NCBI RefSeq assembly: GCF_041734645.1
Contig: NZ_CP162010.1
Location: forward strand, 124,001 to 188,000
DNA length: 64,000 nt
Source of the DNA: Rodentibacter sp901420285
GTDB taxonomy: Bacteria > Pseudomonadota > Gammaproteobacteria > Enterobacterales > Pasteurellaceae
Direction of reading: 5' to 3'
This document shows, piece by piece, positions 35,059 to 43,502 of the stretch. Each line of letters begins with the position of its first letter. Within the stretch, counting starts at the first letter, position 1. A program made the translations under genes and the position numbers. Below the pieces are notes generated by a model. It saw only the letters and a program-made list of their open reading frames with translations. It did not search any database and had not been told where the DNA came from.

Positions 35059-35448
35059 ATGGCTAAAACACCACTTCGTACACGTAAACGTGTAAAAAAA
35101 CAAGTTGTAGATGGCGTTGCACATATTCACGCATCTTTCAATAATACAATCGTTACCATTACTGATCGTCAAGGTAATGCCCTAGCTTGGGCAACTGCCG
35201 GTGGCTCAGGGTTCCGAGGTTCTCGTAAATCAACTCCATTTGCTGCACAAGTTGCTGCAGAGCGTTGTGCTGAAATCGTTAAAGAATTTGGATTAAAGAA
35301 CTTGGAAGTTATGGTTAAGGGACCGGGTCCAGGTCGTGAATCAACAATTCGTGCATTAAATGCTGCGGGTTTTCGTATTACGAATATTACTGACGTGACT
35401 CCGATTCCTCATAACGGTTGTCGTCCACCGAAAAAACGCCGTGTTTAA
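35059..35448 (+). CDS. rpsK: 30S ribosomal protein S11
   Basis: Platform protein lining the mRNA exit channel, 129 residues, with HIHASFNNTIVTITDRQGN and the C-terminal DVTPIPHNGCRPPKKRRV signature. Second gene of the alpha operon. Confidence 0.98.
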   Translation: MAKTPLRTRKRVKKQVVDGVAHIHASFNNTIVTITDRQGNALAWATAGGSGFRGSRKSTPFAAQVAAERCAEIVKEFGLKNLEVMVKGPGPGRESTIRALNAAGFRITNITDVTPIPHNGCRPPKKRRV

Positions 35449-35478
35449 ATGGTGTAATAGGATAGTTGGAGAAAGAAA

Positions 35479-36099
35479 ATGGCAAGATATTTGGGACCTA
35501 AGCTCAAGCTCAGCCGTCGTGAAGGTACTGATTTATTCCTTAAATCAGGCGTGCGTGCGATTGATTCAAAATGTAAAATTGATACAGTGCCTGGTCAACA
35601 CGGTGCTCGTAAACCGCGTTTGTCTGATTATGGTAGTCAATTACGTGAAAAACAAAAAGTTCGTCGTATCTATGGTATTTTAGAACGTCAATTCCGTAAC
35701 TACTATAAAGAAGCAAATCGTTTAAAAGGTAATACTGGTGAAAACTTATTAGTGTTATTAGAAGGCAGATTAGATAATGTTGTTTATCGCATGGGGTTCG
35801 CTTCGACTCGTGCGGAGGCTCGTCAATTAGTGAGCCACAAAGCAATTGTTGTTAATGGTCGTGTTGTAAACATCCCATCTTTCCAGGTGTCGATTAATGA
35901 TGTTATAGCAGTTCGCGAAAAGTCTAAAAAGCAAGCACGTATTAAAGCATCATTAGAGCTAGCAGAACAAAGAGAAAAACCAACTTGGTTAGAAGTTGAT
36001 ACTGCTAAAATGGAAGGTGTATTTAAACGCATTCCTGAACGTTTTGATTTATCAGCAGATATTAACGAACATCTGATCGTTGAGCTTTACTCTAAATAA
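35479..36099 (+). CDS. rpsD: 30S ribosomal protein S4
   Basis: Primary 16S rRNA binder and autoregulator of the alpha operon through the leader before rpsM. The 206 residues include the S4 RNA-binding domain (RLDNVVYRMGFASTRAEARQ and LVSHKAIVVNGRVVNIPS) and the C-terminal IVELYSK. Confidence 0.98.
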   Translation: MARYLGPKLKLSRREGTDLFLKSGVRAIDSKCKIDTVPGQHGARKPRLSDYGSQLREKQKVRRIYGILERQFRNYYKEANRLKGNTGENLLVLLEGRLDNVVYRMGFASTRAEARQLVSHKAIVVNGRVVNIPSFQVSINDVIAVREKSKKQARIKASLELAEQREKPTWLEVDTAKMEGVFKRIPERFDLSADINEHLIVELYSK

Positions 36100-36130
36100 T
36101 AGTTAAGCTTAAAAGCATAGAGAGGATAAA

Positions 36131-37114
36131 ATGCAGGGTTCTGTTACAGAATTTTTAAAACCACGTTTAGTAGATGTCGAACAAGTTGGTTCAAGTCATA
36201 CTAAAGTGATCCTTGAACCGTTAGAGCGTGGTTTTGGTCATACTCTAGGTAATGCATTACGCCGTATCCTTCTATCTTCAATGCCAGGTTGTGCTGTAAC
36301 TGAAGTGGAAATTGAAGGTGTATTGCACGAGTATAGTAGTAAGGAAGGTATTCAGGAAGATATTCTTGAAGTGCTTTTGAACCTTAAAGGTCTAGCGGTT
36401 AAAGTACAGAATAAAGATGATGTTATTCTGACACTAAATAAATCTGGAATTGGCCCTGTTGTCGCAGCGGACATCACTCATGATGGTGATGTTGAAATTG
36501 TAAATCCGGATCATGTGATTTGTCACTTAACTGATGAAAGCGCATCTGTTAGTATGCGTATTCGTGTTCAACGTGGCAGAGGATATGTTCCGGCTTCGGC
36601 CCGTGCTCAAGCGGATGATCGTCCAATTGGTCGCTTGCTTGTTGACGCTTGTTACAGCCCCGTTGAGCGCATTTCTTATAATGTTGAGGCGGCTCGTGTC
36701 GAACAGCGCACAGACTTAGATAAATTAGTTATTGAACTGGAAACTAATGGGACGTTAGGGCCTGAAGAAGCAATCCGTCGTGCTGCGACAATTTTAGCAG
36801 AGCAACTTGATGCATTTGTTGATTTGCGTGATGTTCGTCAACCTGAAGTCAAGGAAGAAAAACCGGAATTTGATCCGATTTTGTTGCGTCCTGTTGATGA
36901 TTTAGAGTTGACAGTTCGTTCTGCTAACTGTTTGAAAGCAGAAACAATTCACTATATCGGTGACTTAGTACAACGTACAGAAGTTGAGTTATTAAAAACA
37001 CCTAATCTTGGTAAGAAGTCTCTTACTGAAATTAAAGATGTTCTTGCTTCACGTGGCTTGTCACTTGGTATGCGCCTTGAAAATTGGCCACCGGCAAGTA
37101 TTGCTGAAGACTAG
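36131..37114 (+). CDS. rpoA: DNA-directed RNA polymerase subunit alpha
   Basis: Scaffold subunit of RNA polymerase. The 327 residues contain the N-terminal assembly domain (EPLERGFGHTLGNALRRILL), a linker near 235-248 and the C-terminal domain that binds UP elements and activators (SANCLKAETIHYIGDLVQRT, LGKKSLTEIKDVLASRGLS). It keeps its place between rpsD and rplQ. Confidence 0.98.
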   Translation: MQGSVTEFLKPRLVDVEQVGSSHTKVILEPLERGFGHTLGNALRRILLSSMPGCAVTEVEIEGVLHEYSSKEGIQEDILEVLLNLKGLAVKVQNKDDVILTLNKSGIGPVVAADITHDGDVEIVNPDHVICHLTDESASVSMRIRVQRGRGYVPASARAQADDRPIGRLLVDACYSPVERISYNVEAARVEQRTDLDKLVIELETNGTLGPEEAIRRAATILAEQLDAFVDLRDVRQPEVKEEKPEFDPILLRPVDDLELTVRSANCLKAETIHYIGDLVQRTEVELLKTPNLGKKSLTEIKDVLASRGLSLGMRLENWPPASIAED

Positions 37115-37154
37115 TCTGGTCATAGGTTAAGATTTTTCTGAGAAGGATAAGATC

Positions 37155-37538
37155 ATGCGCCATCGTAAGAGTGGTCGTCAACTAAACCGTAATAGTAGTC
37201 ATCGCCAAGCGATGTTTCGTAATTTAGTTAGTGCTTTAGTTAGTCATGAAATCATTAAGACTACTTTACCTAAAGCTAAAGAATTACGTCGTGTAGTTGA
37301 ACCGTTAATTACATTAGCAAAAGAAGATAGCGTTGCAAACCGTCGTTTAGCATTCGCTCGTACTCGTAACATTGAAACTGTTGCGAAACTATTCAATGAA
37401 TTAGGTCCACGTTTCGTTCAACGTGCAGGTGGTTACACCCGTATCTTGAAGTGTGGTTTCCGTGCAGGTGACAATGCTCCAATGGCTTACATTGAGCTTG
37501 TTGATCGCCCAGAGGTCGCTGAGACATCTGAAGAATAA
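37155..37538 (+). CDS. rplQ: 50S ribosomal protein L17
   Basis: Large-subunit protein at the exit tunnel side, 127 residues, beginning MRHRKSGRQLNRNSSHRQAM. Last gene of the alpha operon, closed by a strong terminator 13 bases after its stop. Confidence 0.98.
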   Translation: MRHRKSGRQLNRNSSHRQAMFRNLVSALVSHEIIKTTLPKAKELRRVVEPLITLAKEDSVANRRLAFARTRNIETVAKLFNELGPRFVQRAGGYTRILKCGFRAGDNAPMAYIELVDRPEVAETSEE

Positions 37539-37550
37539 TAATTGATAATA

Positions 37551-37585
37551 AAAAAAGAGCGGTTATTTTTAACCGCTCTTTTTTT
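37551..37585. terminator. Terminator between rplQ and mtgA
   Basis: AAAAAAGAGCGGTT and AACCGCTCTTTTTT form a 14-base stem with an ATTTTT loop and a T run. It serves the alpha operon and, from the other strand, mtgA. Confidence 0.92.
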
Positions 37586-38330
37586 ATAACCGTTTTAAAT
37601 ATTCAATTCCCAGTTGCTGCATTTGCCGTATTATCCATTGTTGCTTTTTGCGAACCAGGGCGCTAGGCTTATTAACATGGTAAATAATCGGATTCGGCAA
37701 TACGGCGGCCAACAGTGCAGCTTCTGATTGAGTCAGATTTTGGGCTGATTTGTTGAAATAATAATGACTTGCCGCTTCCACACCAAAAATACCATCGCCG
37801 AATTCAGCAATGTTTAAATATACTTCCAAGATACGTCTTTTTGACCAACTTAATTCTAATAATATCGTCGCCGGTACCTCTAACCCTTTGCGTAACCAAC
37901 TTTGCCCGTGCCATAAAAAAAGATTTTTGGCAGTTTGCTGAGAAAGCGTCGAACCGCCACGAATGCTACGTTTGTTTTTTTCGTTATGCTTAAAAGCGCG
38001 TTCAATAGCGTGAAAGTCAAACCCAAAATGCTCAGGGAAACGTTGATCTTCCGCAGCAATCACGGCTAATTGCATGGCGGGCGAAATTTCATCTAAACTC
38101 ACCCAATCGGATTTTGCTCGATAAGCAAAATCACCTTGCAGAAAATGCCCGATTTGCTGTTGTGCCATATAGGCAGAAAAGGGAATAGGTACAAAACGAA
38201 GCAGCAGTACAAAAGCAAAAACAGCAAAGAAAAATTGGATCGCAATACGTTGCCAATTTTTCTTCCGCTGTTTGAGGTTAAATGAGCATAAAAATGCGGC
38301 TGCAATTCGATTAATTCGTTTCAATGCCAT
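37584..38330 (-). CDS. mtgA: Monofunctional peptidoglycan glycosyltransferase
   Basis: Polymerises lipid II into glycan strands at the inner membrane; a GT51 enzyme without a transpeptidase domain. The 248 residues have one N-terminal membrane helix (about 30-50) and the motifs VIAAEDQRFPEHFGFD (catalytic Glu), RGGSTLSQQTAKNLFLW and RKGLEVPATILLE. I use the ATG at 38330; the preceding in-frame codon is TTG. It overlaps trpR by about 20 bases, an order shared with Haemophilus (slt-trpR-mtgA). Confidence 0.95.
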   Translation of the reverse strand: MALKRINRIAAAFLCSFNLKQRKKNWQRIAIQFFFAVFAFVLLLRFVPIPFSAYMAQQQIGHFLQGDFAYRAKSDWVSLDEISPAMQLAVIAAEDQRFPEHFGFDFHAIERAFKHNEKNKRSIRGGSTLSQQTAKNLFLWHGQSWLRKGLEVPATILLELSWSKRRILEVYLNIAEFGDGIFGVEAASHYYFNKSAQNLTQSEAALLAAVLPNPIIYHVNKPSALVRKKQQWIIRQMQQLGIEYLKRL

Positions 38331-38616
38331 CAAGATGCCGCTTCACCCACTGCATAAAATCCGGATCCATCGTTTTAATCATATTTGAACCGCGCGTAAT
38401 CGTCGCTGCGCTGGTATTCAGATTTTGTTGGATTTCACGTTGCGATAAGTCCTGTTTTAATAGTTGTGAGACGATCTGTAAGCGCAATCCTACAGCATCG
38501 CGTTCGTCAGGCGTGAGAAGCAAAGTTAAAAGTTCTTGCGCTTTACCTTGTTCAAAAGCGGTTCGTAGCATTGCGAGAAATGCGTTCCACTGCGCTAAGT
38601 TACGACTGATATACAT
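38311..38616 (-). CDS. trpR: Trp operon repressor
   Basis: Tryptophan-dependent repressor of trp genes. The 101-residue helical protein contains the helix-turn-helix QREIQQNLNTSAATITRGSN. I choose the ATG at 38616 (MYISRNLAQW, as in Haemophilus) over the ATG at 38625, because AGGATGG provides a ribosome site at proper distance. A trp-operator-like sequence lies directly upstream (38630-38645), so autoregulation is likely. It lies between slt and mtgA. Confidence 0.94.
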   Translation of the reverse strand: MYISRNLAQWNAFLAMLRTAFEQGKAQELLTLLLTPDERDAVGLRLQIVSQLLKQDLSQREIQQNLNTSAATITRGSNMIKTMDPDFMQWVKRHLDGIETN

Positions 38617-38629
38617 TGTTACCATCCTA

Positions 38630-38645
38630 TACTATTAAACTAGTG
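38630..38645. promoter_or_regulatory. Probable TrpR operator upstream of trpR
   Basis: TACTATTAAACTAGTG matches the palindromic trp operator core TACTAGTTAACTAGTA at 13 of 16 positions. It lies 14-29 bases before the trpR start codon, within the short gap to slt, in the position expected for autorepression. Confidence 0.6.
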
Positions 38646-38648
38646 CGC

Positions 38649-40814
38649 TTAGTATAGCCGATCAAATTCGGCTTTGCTAAAAGTTTGTGGATTTTCTTTA
38701 CGTTGTAAAAGTTGGTAGTAAAAATCGTATGTTAATACGTTTTGCACATAACCGCGCGTTTCAAAAAAAGGAATCGACGCAATGAATTCGTCCATTGCCA
38801 ATTTGCCATCGGCACGCGCCAACCATTTTTCCACCCGACTCGCCCCCGCATTGTAGGCTGCTGCAATCAAAATGCGGTTATCGGGATACTTCGTGTTTAA
38901 CTCGTTCAAATGCGCGGTGCCGAGCAAAATATTATTCAGTGGTTTGAACAAATCCTGCTCACTTTGATACGGTAATTGATTATTATCCGCTGTAACTTGT
39001 GCGGTGCCCGGCAACAATTGCATCAACCCCCGCGCATTCGCAGACGACTGCGCCATCGGGTTCCAGGCGCTTTCTTGCCGCGCAATCGCCATCGCAAAGG
39101 TTTTGCTGATAGATCGAGCGTGCGTTGGCGTGTTCAACGCAATATCGAAATAATCGCTGTAGGCATTTGGCAAACGGAGTGCAATATTTTCTTTGGCTTG
39201 CGCGATAATCGACCCGTCCACGCCCAAATCGAACCAATTTTGCTGATTCGCGTATTCGCTCAAGGCGATTTGCATCGCTTGTTTGTTTTCTGGCGGCAGA
39301 TTTTCCAATAAAAAACGCCAACGTTGTTTGGCTGCGCCAAGACGATCCAGTTGACGCAGTTCATCGATTTCTAACAAAGCCGCACGATACTTATCGGCGA
39401 TCTCGTTTTGCGCGTTTTTATCCGCTAATGACGCCACTTCAATGCGGTGCTGTAGAGCGAGTTCATTTTGCATTAATGTCGTGGCGGCCAACATCGGATA
39501 AAAACCGCGTTCTTTGGCCAGCGCGCTTAACATTTCGTGCGTTTTTGACTTATTCGTTTTCGCCAACCAATAACGCCATTCTTGCTTCGCTTTGCCTTCT
39601 TGCGACAAGGCGTTCAGCCAAGGTTGTAAATCCGTTTTTTGCCAAATGGCCATGCGCAGGCGGCGTTCAATTAAGTTATCTGCAGCCAGTTTTAAGATCT
39701 CCACATCGCGCCAGTGTTGAAAATTCTGGCTTGGGTTATCAAAAAAGCGGTTGAGAAAAGCAATTTTCCAGTCGCGAATTTGCGCATCGCTTAATCGCCA
39801 AGTTTGCGCCCATTGTTCATAAGGCGTGAAATTTGGCTCGTCGATATTTTCCGGCATGCTGTATAAATAGCGATTAAAGCCTTGTACGACGGCAAATTGA
39901 TAGCGCGTATAGTCATTTTCGCTAAGCGGTGATTTATCTGCCAGCGCTTTTAAATTCGCCGGATTTTTCAGCAAATTCACCAAACGTTGTAAATCTGCCG
40001 AAATGCCCGAATCTTCTTGCGTATTGCCCGCGCGTTCAGATTCTTTTGCCAAGCGTTGTAACCCTTTAAGATCATTTTGAGCGAACAGATTTTGCGCTTT
40101 TTGAATAATATTGCCCGCGGTTCTACTACCGCTGGCATTCCATTGCGCCCAAAGCGGCGCGTCGTCGGTCAATTCACCGTTAGCCAGCCAAAGCGCACCA
40201 AAGCGTTGCAAAATCTCGTTCTGCCGAGTTTGATTCGATTGAGCGTTGTCTTGAGATTGTTCGGTGAGCCGATATTCCATATTCAATGCGGCGACTTGTA
40301 TCGCCAAACTTTGCGGTTTGATTTTTTTTGCATAGTCCACTAATTCCGGCGCATCGGCATTATTCAGCAGCGTGAGAATATTTTGTTGCAAACGTGCGTG
40401 CAGAAAATGGCTCGGATGTTCGTTAATATAAGCTTCCAGCTCATTTTTGAGCGCAATTGTTTCATCTCGAGAAGTATTCGGCGTTATTTGTTTAATTTGA
40501 GCGTCGAAATATGCCGCCCAAGCGTCTTGTTGCAGCGGATAGCCTTCAAGCGCGTGTAACAGTTGCAGAAAAATCGGCTTGTTTGCGGCAACGCGTTGAT
40601 TTTTGAGCGCGCTTTTCAGCAGATTTTCAAACTGTAAAAAAGTCGCACGCTGTTGCAGCCGTTTTAATTCCGCCGTTTGTTGCTTTTGTCGCCATTGGCT
40701 TTGTTGGCTCGCTAAGTTAGTATTCTCGGCGTATTCTTGCTTCGCTTGGTTGGCTTGTGTTGATTGCGTAAACGCGGTAAGAAGCGCGAGGGAAATAAGG
40801 AGAGGTTTTTTCAT
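38649..40814 (-). CDS. slt: Soluble lytic murein transglycosylase
   Basis: Periplasmic enzyme that cleaves peptidoglycan to 1,6-anhydromuropeptides. I start it at the ATG at 40814, giving a signal peptide MKKPLLISLALLTAFTQSTQA; a longer frame to 40904 has no such start. The mature protein has a long alpha-superhelical U and L domain and the C-terminal goose-lysozyme-like domain: AIARQESAWNPMAQSSANARGLMQLLPGTA, with the catalytic Glu in RQESAW, then YNAGASRVEKWL. At 721 residues it is longer than E. coli Slt (645 with signal), the extra length lying in the helical region. A motif copy (39441-39451) is inside it. Confidence 0.93.
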   Translation of the reverse strand: MKKPLLISLALLTAFTQSTQANQAKQEYAENTNLASQQSQWRQKQQTAELKRLQQRATFLQFENLLKSALKNQRVAANKPIFLQLLHALEGYPLQQDAWAAYFDAQIKQITPNTSRDETIALKNELEAYINEHPSHFLHARLQQNILTLLNNADAPELVDYAKKIKPQSLAIQVAALNMEYRLTEQSQDNAQSNQTRQNEILQRFGALWLANGELTDDAPLWAQWNASGSRTAGNIIQKAQNLFAQNDLKGLQRLAKESERAGNTQEDSGISADLQRLVNLLKNPANLKALADKSPLSENDYTRYQFAVVQGFNRYLYSMPENIDEPNFTPYEQWAQTWRLSDAQIRDWKIAFLNRFFDNPSQNFQHWRDVEILKLAADNLIERRLRMAIWQKTDLQPWLNALSQEGKAKQEWRYWLAKTNKSKTHEMLSALAKERGFYPMLAATTLMQNELALQHRIEVASLADKNAQNEIADKYRAALLEIDELRQLDRLGAAKQRWRFLLENLPPENKQAMQIALSEYANQQNWFDLGVDGSIIAQAKENIALRLPNAYSDYFDIALNTPTHARSISKTFAMAIARQESAWNPMAQSSANARGLMQLLPGTAQVTADNNQLPYQSEQDLFKPLNNILLGTAHLNELNTKYPDNRILIAAAYNAGASRVEKWLARADGKLAMDEFIASIPFFETRGYVQNVLTYDFYYQLLQRKENPQTFSKAEFDRLY

Positions 40815-40893
40815 ACTGAGCATGGCTATTGTCTTTGCGTTAGTTTTTGGGTTACGCCAAAAAGGCTGAAAGTAAAACCGCGAGATGTCATTT

Positions 40894-40940
40894 GAGCACC
40901 GCATTGGAGGCTTGTCACACGGGGCTTCAATGCGGTGCTC
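40894..40940. repeat. Inverted motif pair upstream of slt
   Basis: GAGCACCGCATTG (40894-40906) and CAATGCGGTGCTC (40928-40940) are perfect 13-base arms with a 21-base spacer. It lies downstream of the yciC-yciI operon terminator and upstream of slt. Confidence 0.75.
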
Positions 40941-40966
40941 TTGGGCGACTCCATTTTTGGCCTGAT

Positions 40967-40995
40967 AAAAAAGCGAATCTTTTGATTCGCTTTTC
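40967..40995 (-). terminator. Terminator of the yciCBA-yciI operon
   Basis: AAAAAAGCGAATC and GATTCGCTTTT pair around TTTT; on the minus strand it ends in a T run 16 bases after the yciI stop. Confidence 0.88.
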
Positions 40996-41010
40996 GTTTC
41001 CTTTGTTCAA

Positions 41011-41307
41011 TTAAAAGACTTTTTTAAACGGTTTGACGATCACTTCACCGTAAACGCCGGCTTCCACATAAGGATCTTGCGCCGCCCAATCTTTGGCAGC
41101 GAGTAAGTTATCGAATTGGGCGATCACGGTGGAGCCGCTAAAGCCGGCTTCGCCCGGATTTTCGGCGTCAATGGCCGGATTCGGGCCGGCCGTGAGTAAA
41201 CGGCCTTCCGCTTGTAATTGAGTTAAGCGCGCTAAATGCCGTTCGCGTACAGCGAGGCGCTTTTCCAAGGTGTCGGGGATATCTTGTGCAAAAATCACGT
41301 AATACAT
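41011..41307 (-). CDS. yciI: YciI family protein
   Basis: A 98-residue ferredoxin-like-fold protein with the family core MYYVIFAQDIPDTLEKRLAVR, HLARL (conserved His) and AAKDWAAQDPYVEAGVY (conserved Asp-Pro-Tyr). The ATG at 41307 follows a strong AAAGGAAAAAG site and gives the E. coli length. YciI proteins are small enzymes of uncertain substrate. It ends an operon with yciC, yciB and yciA, all neighbours in E. coli too. Confidence 0.93.
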   Translation of the reverse strand: MYYVIFAQDIPDTLEKRLAVRERHLARLTQLQAEGRLLTAGPNPAIDAENPGEAGFSGSTVIAQFDNLLAAKDWAAQDPYVEAGVYGEVIVKPFKKVF

Positions 41308-41318
41308 ACTTTTTCCTT

Positions 41319-41798
41319 TTAACAATGCGGTTGTTGCGCTTCGTATTCTTGAATCGCCGCTAAGGCGCTTTCCAATTCGTGGTTGCCTTCGCGCGGGATG
41401 GTACGGGATTTGCCTTGATTATCCACGGCCACGAAAGTGAATACTGCATCAGTGACGCAATAACGCTCGCCGAACGGTTCGCTGGCGACTTTTTTGACCC
41501 AGACTTCCACTTTGATTTTAATCGACGACCGACCGACTTTTAGGCATTGTCCGTAGCAGCATACTACGTCGCCGACGGAAATCGGCTTGATGAAGTTCAT
41601 CCGTTCCACGGCAACGGTGACCACGCGTCCGTGAGCGATTTCTTTGGCTAAAATCGCACCGCCCATATCCATTTGCGACATAATCCAGCCGCCAAAAATA
41701 TCGCCGTTGGCATTAGTGTCGGAGGGCATGGCAAGGGTGCGTAGTAATAAAACGCCTTTCGATTGGCGACCATTGTTGTCAATAAAATTCGAGATCAT
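41319..41798 (-). CDS. yciA: Acyl-CoA thioesterase YciA
   Basis: Hydrolyses acyl-CoAs to free acid and CoA, helping recycle CoA and control pools. The 159-residue hotdog-fold protein has the family LRTLAMPSDTNANGDIFGGWIMSQMD segment, in which the Asp is catalytic, and VAVERMNFIKPISVGDVVCC. Its start abuts the yciB stop (41798 shared). Confidence 0.94.
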   Translation of the reverse strand: MISNFIDNNGRQSKGVLLLRTLAMPSDTNANGDIFGGWIMSQMDMGGAILAKEIAHGRVVTVAVERMNFIKPISVGDVVCCYGQCLKVGRSSIKIKVEVWVKKVASEPFGERYCVTDAVFTFVAVDNQGKSRTIPREGNHELESALAAIQEYEAQQPHC

Positions 41799-42367
41799 TA
41801 TTGCTCTCCTTTACGATTGTTTCCTTCGTTTTTTTGTTCGTGTTGCGACAAAAATCGATAAATATAGGCGCCGGAAATAAGCGTGGCGATCAGCGTCATT
41901 CCGATTAAGCCGAAAGATTTGAAATCCACCCAAGCTTCTTCCGACATATTTTGGCTGATATAAATGTTGGTTAACATACAAATAATAAAGAATGTCGCCC
42001 AGCCGAGATTGAGTCTATTCCAGGCTTTTTCCGGCAATTGAATGTCTTTACCGAGTAATTTTTTTACTAAAGGCGTGTTAAATTGAAACTGTGCCACCAA
42101 TAATACGACAGCGAATAACCCATTGATAAGGGTGACTTTCCATTGTAAATAGCGCAGTTCGTTGAAATAGGCGGTAAGCAGACCGAAGAAAACTACTGCG
42201 CCGGCCATTATTTTTTGTTGTTTTTCAATGGCGCCATATTTCCATTTCAATATGATCAGTTGCGCAATCGTGGCGATAACCAATACTATCGCTGCTTCGC
42301 GTACGCCACCTAATTTATAGGTTACAAAAAATAAAATTAATGGAATAAAATCAAGTAGTTGCTTCAT
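41798..42367 (-). CDS. yciB: Inner-membrane protein YciB
   Basis: A 189-residue intracellular septation-type (YciB/IspA) membrane protein with five predicted helices, starting MKQLLDFIPLILFFVTYKLGG. The conserved MAGAVVFFGLLTAYF and KPTVVNGLFAVVLL-like segments are present. It takes part in envelope maintenance and septation in other bacteria. It directly follows yciC. Confidence 0.93.
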   Translation of the reverse strand: MKQLLDFIPLILFFVTYKLGGVREAAIVLVIATIAQLIILKWKYGAIEKQQKIMAGAVVFFGLLTAYFNELRYLQWKVTLINGLFAVVLLVAQFQFNTPLVKKLLGKDIQLPEKAWNRLNLGWATFFIICMLTNIYISQNMSEEAWVDFKSFGLIGMTLIATLISGAYIYRFLSQHEQKNEGNNRKGEQ

Positions 42368-43117
42368 TTATGGCTCCTGCATAAATAAACTGTAAAAACG
42401 ATAAGTTACTACTAATGTAAAAATATTGATCAATGCAGCCGTCAGGCTTACGATAACCGAAAAGGTAAGATTCTCCGAAAGCACACTTAATTGCAGAATC
42501 AGCATCGGGGCAACAAAATACACCAATAAAGCATAAATCAGCAACGCGGTTTTTTGATTGCGCCCTTGCCACCAAATTTTTTGTAAAGATTGGCCTATTC
42601 CGTCTTGAGTTGTGAGGTAATGGAGTGAGGCTAAATTCAGCCGAATAAAAAAGTATATGCCGAAGAAAATCATCAATAATGCGGCTATAGAAGGCGCCGT
42701 GTTGCTAAGTGCGGCACCGACAATGTGCGCGACGCCGAACAACACGGGAAGCACACTCACAGTTTCCAACACGATCACACCGATGAAACGACGTAAGGTC
42801 AACACAAAATTTGCGCTCAACGTAAGCGGATTGTGCCGACTGATTTGGTGAATCGTCATCAATCCCCAAGCGCTGATAAAAATACTGGCTAATTGCGCCG
42901 GTAAAAAAGAAGCTAAAAAGTCCGACGCATTGATTTGGCTTAAATCGGACAATGTATTACCGCCCGAAACGGCGTCTTGCGCCATAAAATCGGGAGTTAA
43001 TAAGACGCTCAATACTTGTACAATAAAAAGCATGAAAACCAATTGCAGCATGGTTTTCTGTTGATTACGAAAAAAATGCCAACTGTCTTGCAAAACTTGG
43101 GTAAAGTTAATTTTCAT
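42368..43117 (-). CDS. yciC: YciC (UPF0259) membrane protein
   Basis: A 249-residue inner-membrane protein of the YciC family with about six hydrophobic helices. I start it at the ATG at 43117 (MKINFTQVLQDSWHFFRNQQ), which gives the family length; the longer frame from 43174 adds a non-conserved leader. It heads the yciC-yciB-yciA-yciI operon. Function unknown beyond envelope association. Confidence 0.88.
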   Translation of the reverse strand: MKINFTQVLQDSWHFFRNQQKTMLQLVFMLFIVQVLSVLLTPDFMAQDAVSGGNTLSDLSQINASDFLASFLPAQLASIFISAWGLMTIHQISRHNPLTLSANFVLTLRRFIGVIVLETVSVLPVLFGVAHIVGAALSNTAPSIAALLMIFFGIYFFIRLNLASLHYLTTQDGIGQSLQKIWWQGRNQKTALLIYALLVYFVAPMLILQLSVLSENLTFSVIVSLTAALINIFTLVVTYRFYSLFMQEP

Positions 43118-43387
43118 CGAATTTCCCTTGTCAAAAAATGCGCTGATTATACCTTGTTTAGCGGTTTGTGCCATTTATCTTGTGTAAAAATTCCGCTTTG
43201 GGCATAACGCAATTTAGAATTATTGGGCGCCCCGTTTGCACAGCGCAACCGCGACGGTGAAATTTGACGTATTGGGCGGAGAGCATGAAGTGAACCTGAA
43301 ATTGAGCCGGTCAGTTTTCACTGCTTAGGTTATCGTTGCTGGGGTTATCGTTGCTAAGGTTTAATCCGTGGCTTTTTAGCACCAACT
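43118..43387. other. Intergenic region without gene, upstream of yciC
   Basis: I see no supported gene here. A short direct repeat, GGTTATCGTTGCT, occurs at 43328-43340 and 43343-43355. The yciC promoter should lie near 43120-43200 on the minus strand, but I cannot fix its elements. Confidence 0.4.
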
Positions 43388-43430
43388 AAAAATAGCACCG
43401 CATTGGTGGGCTCCAATGCGGTGCTATTTT
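43388..43430. terminator. Motif-pair hairpin downstream of srmB
   Basis: AAAATAGCACCGCATTG and CAATGCGGTGCTATTTT form a perfect 17-base stem with a loop of about 9 bases and A/T flanks on both sides, the form of a two-way terminator. It lies about 70 bases past the srmB stop. Confidence 0.82.
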
Positions 43431-43502
43431 TACCTGGCAAAGAAAATCGTGAGCAATGGCAATATTGATGCCGTTCAACGACGAAAGTGTTGCCTCACCG
43501 AA

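Noticed and set aside
43328..43355. Direct repeat GGTTATCGTTGCT as iterons of an origin
   Set aside because: Only two copies, no DnaA boxes or replication gene nearby.
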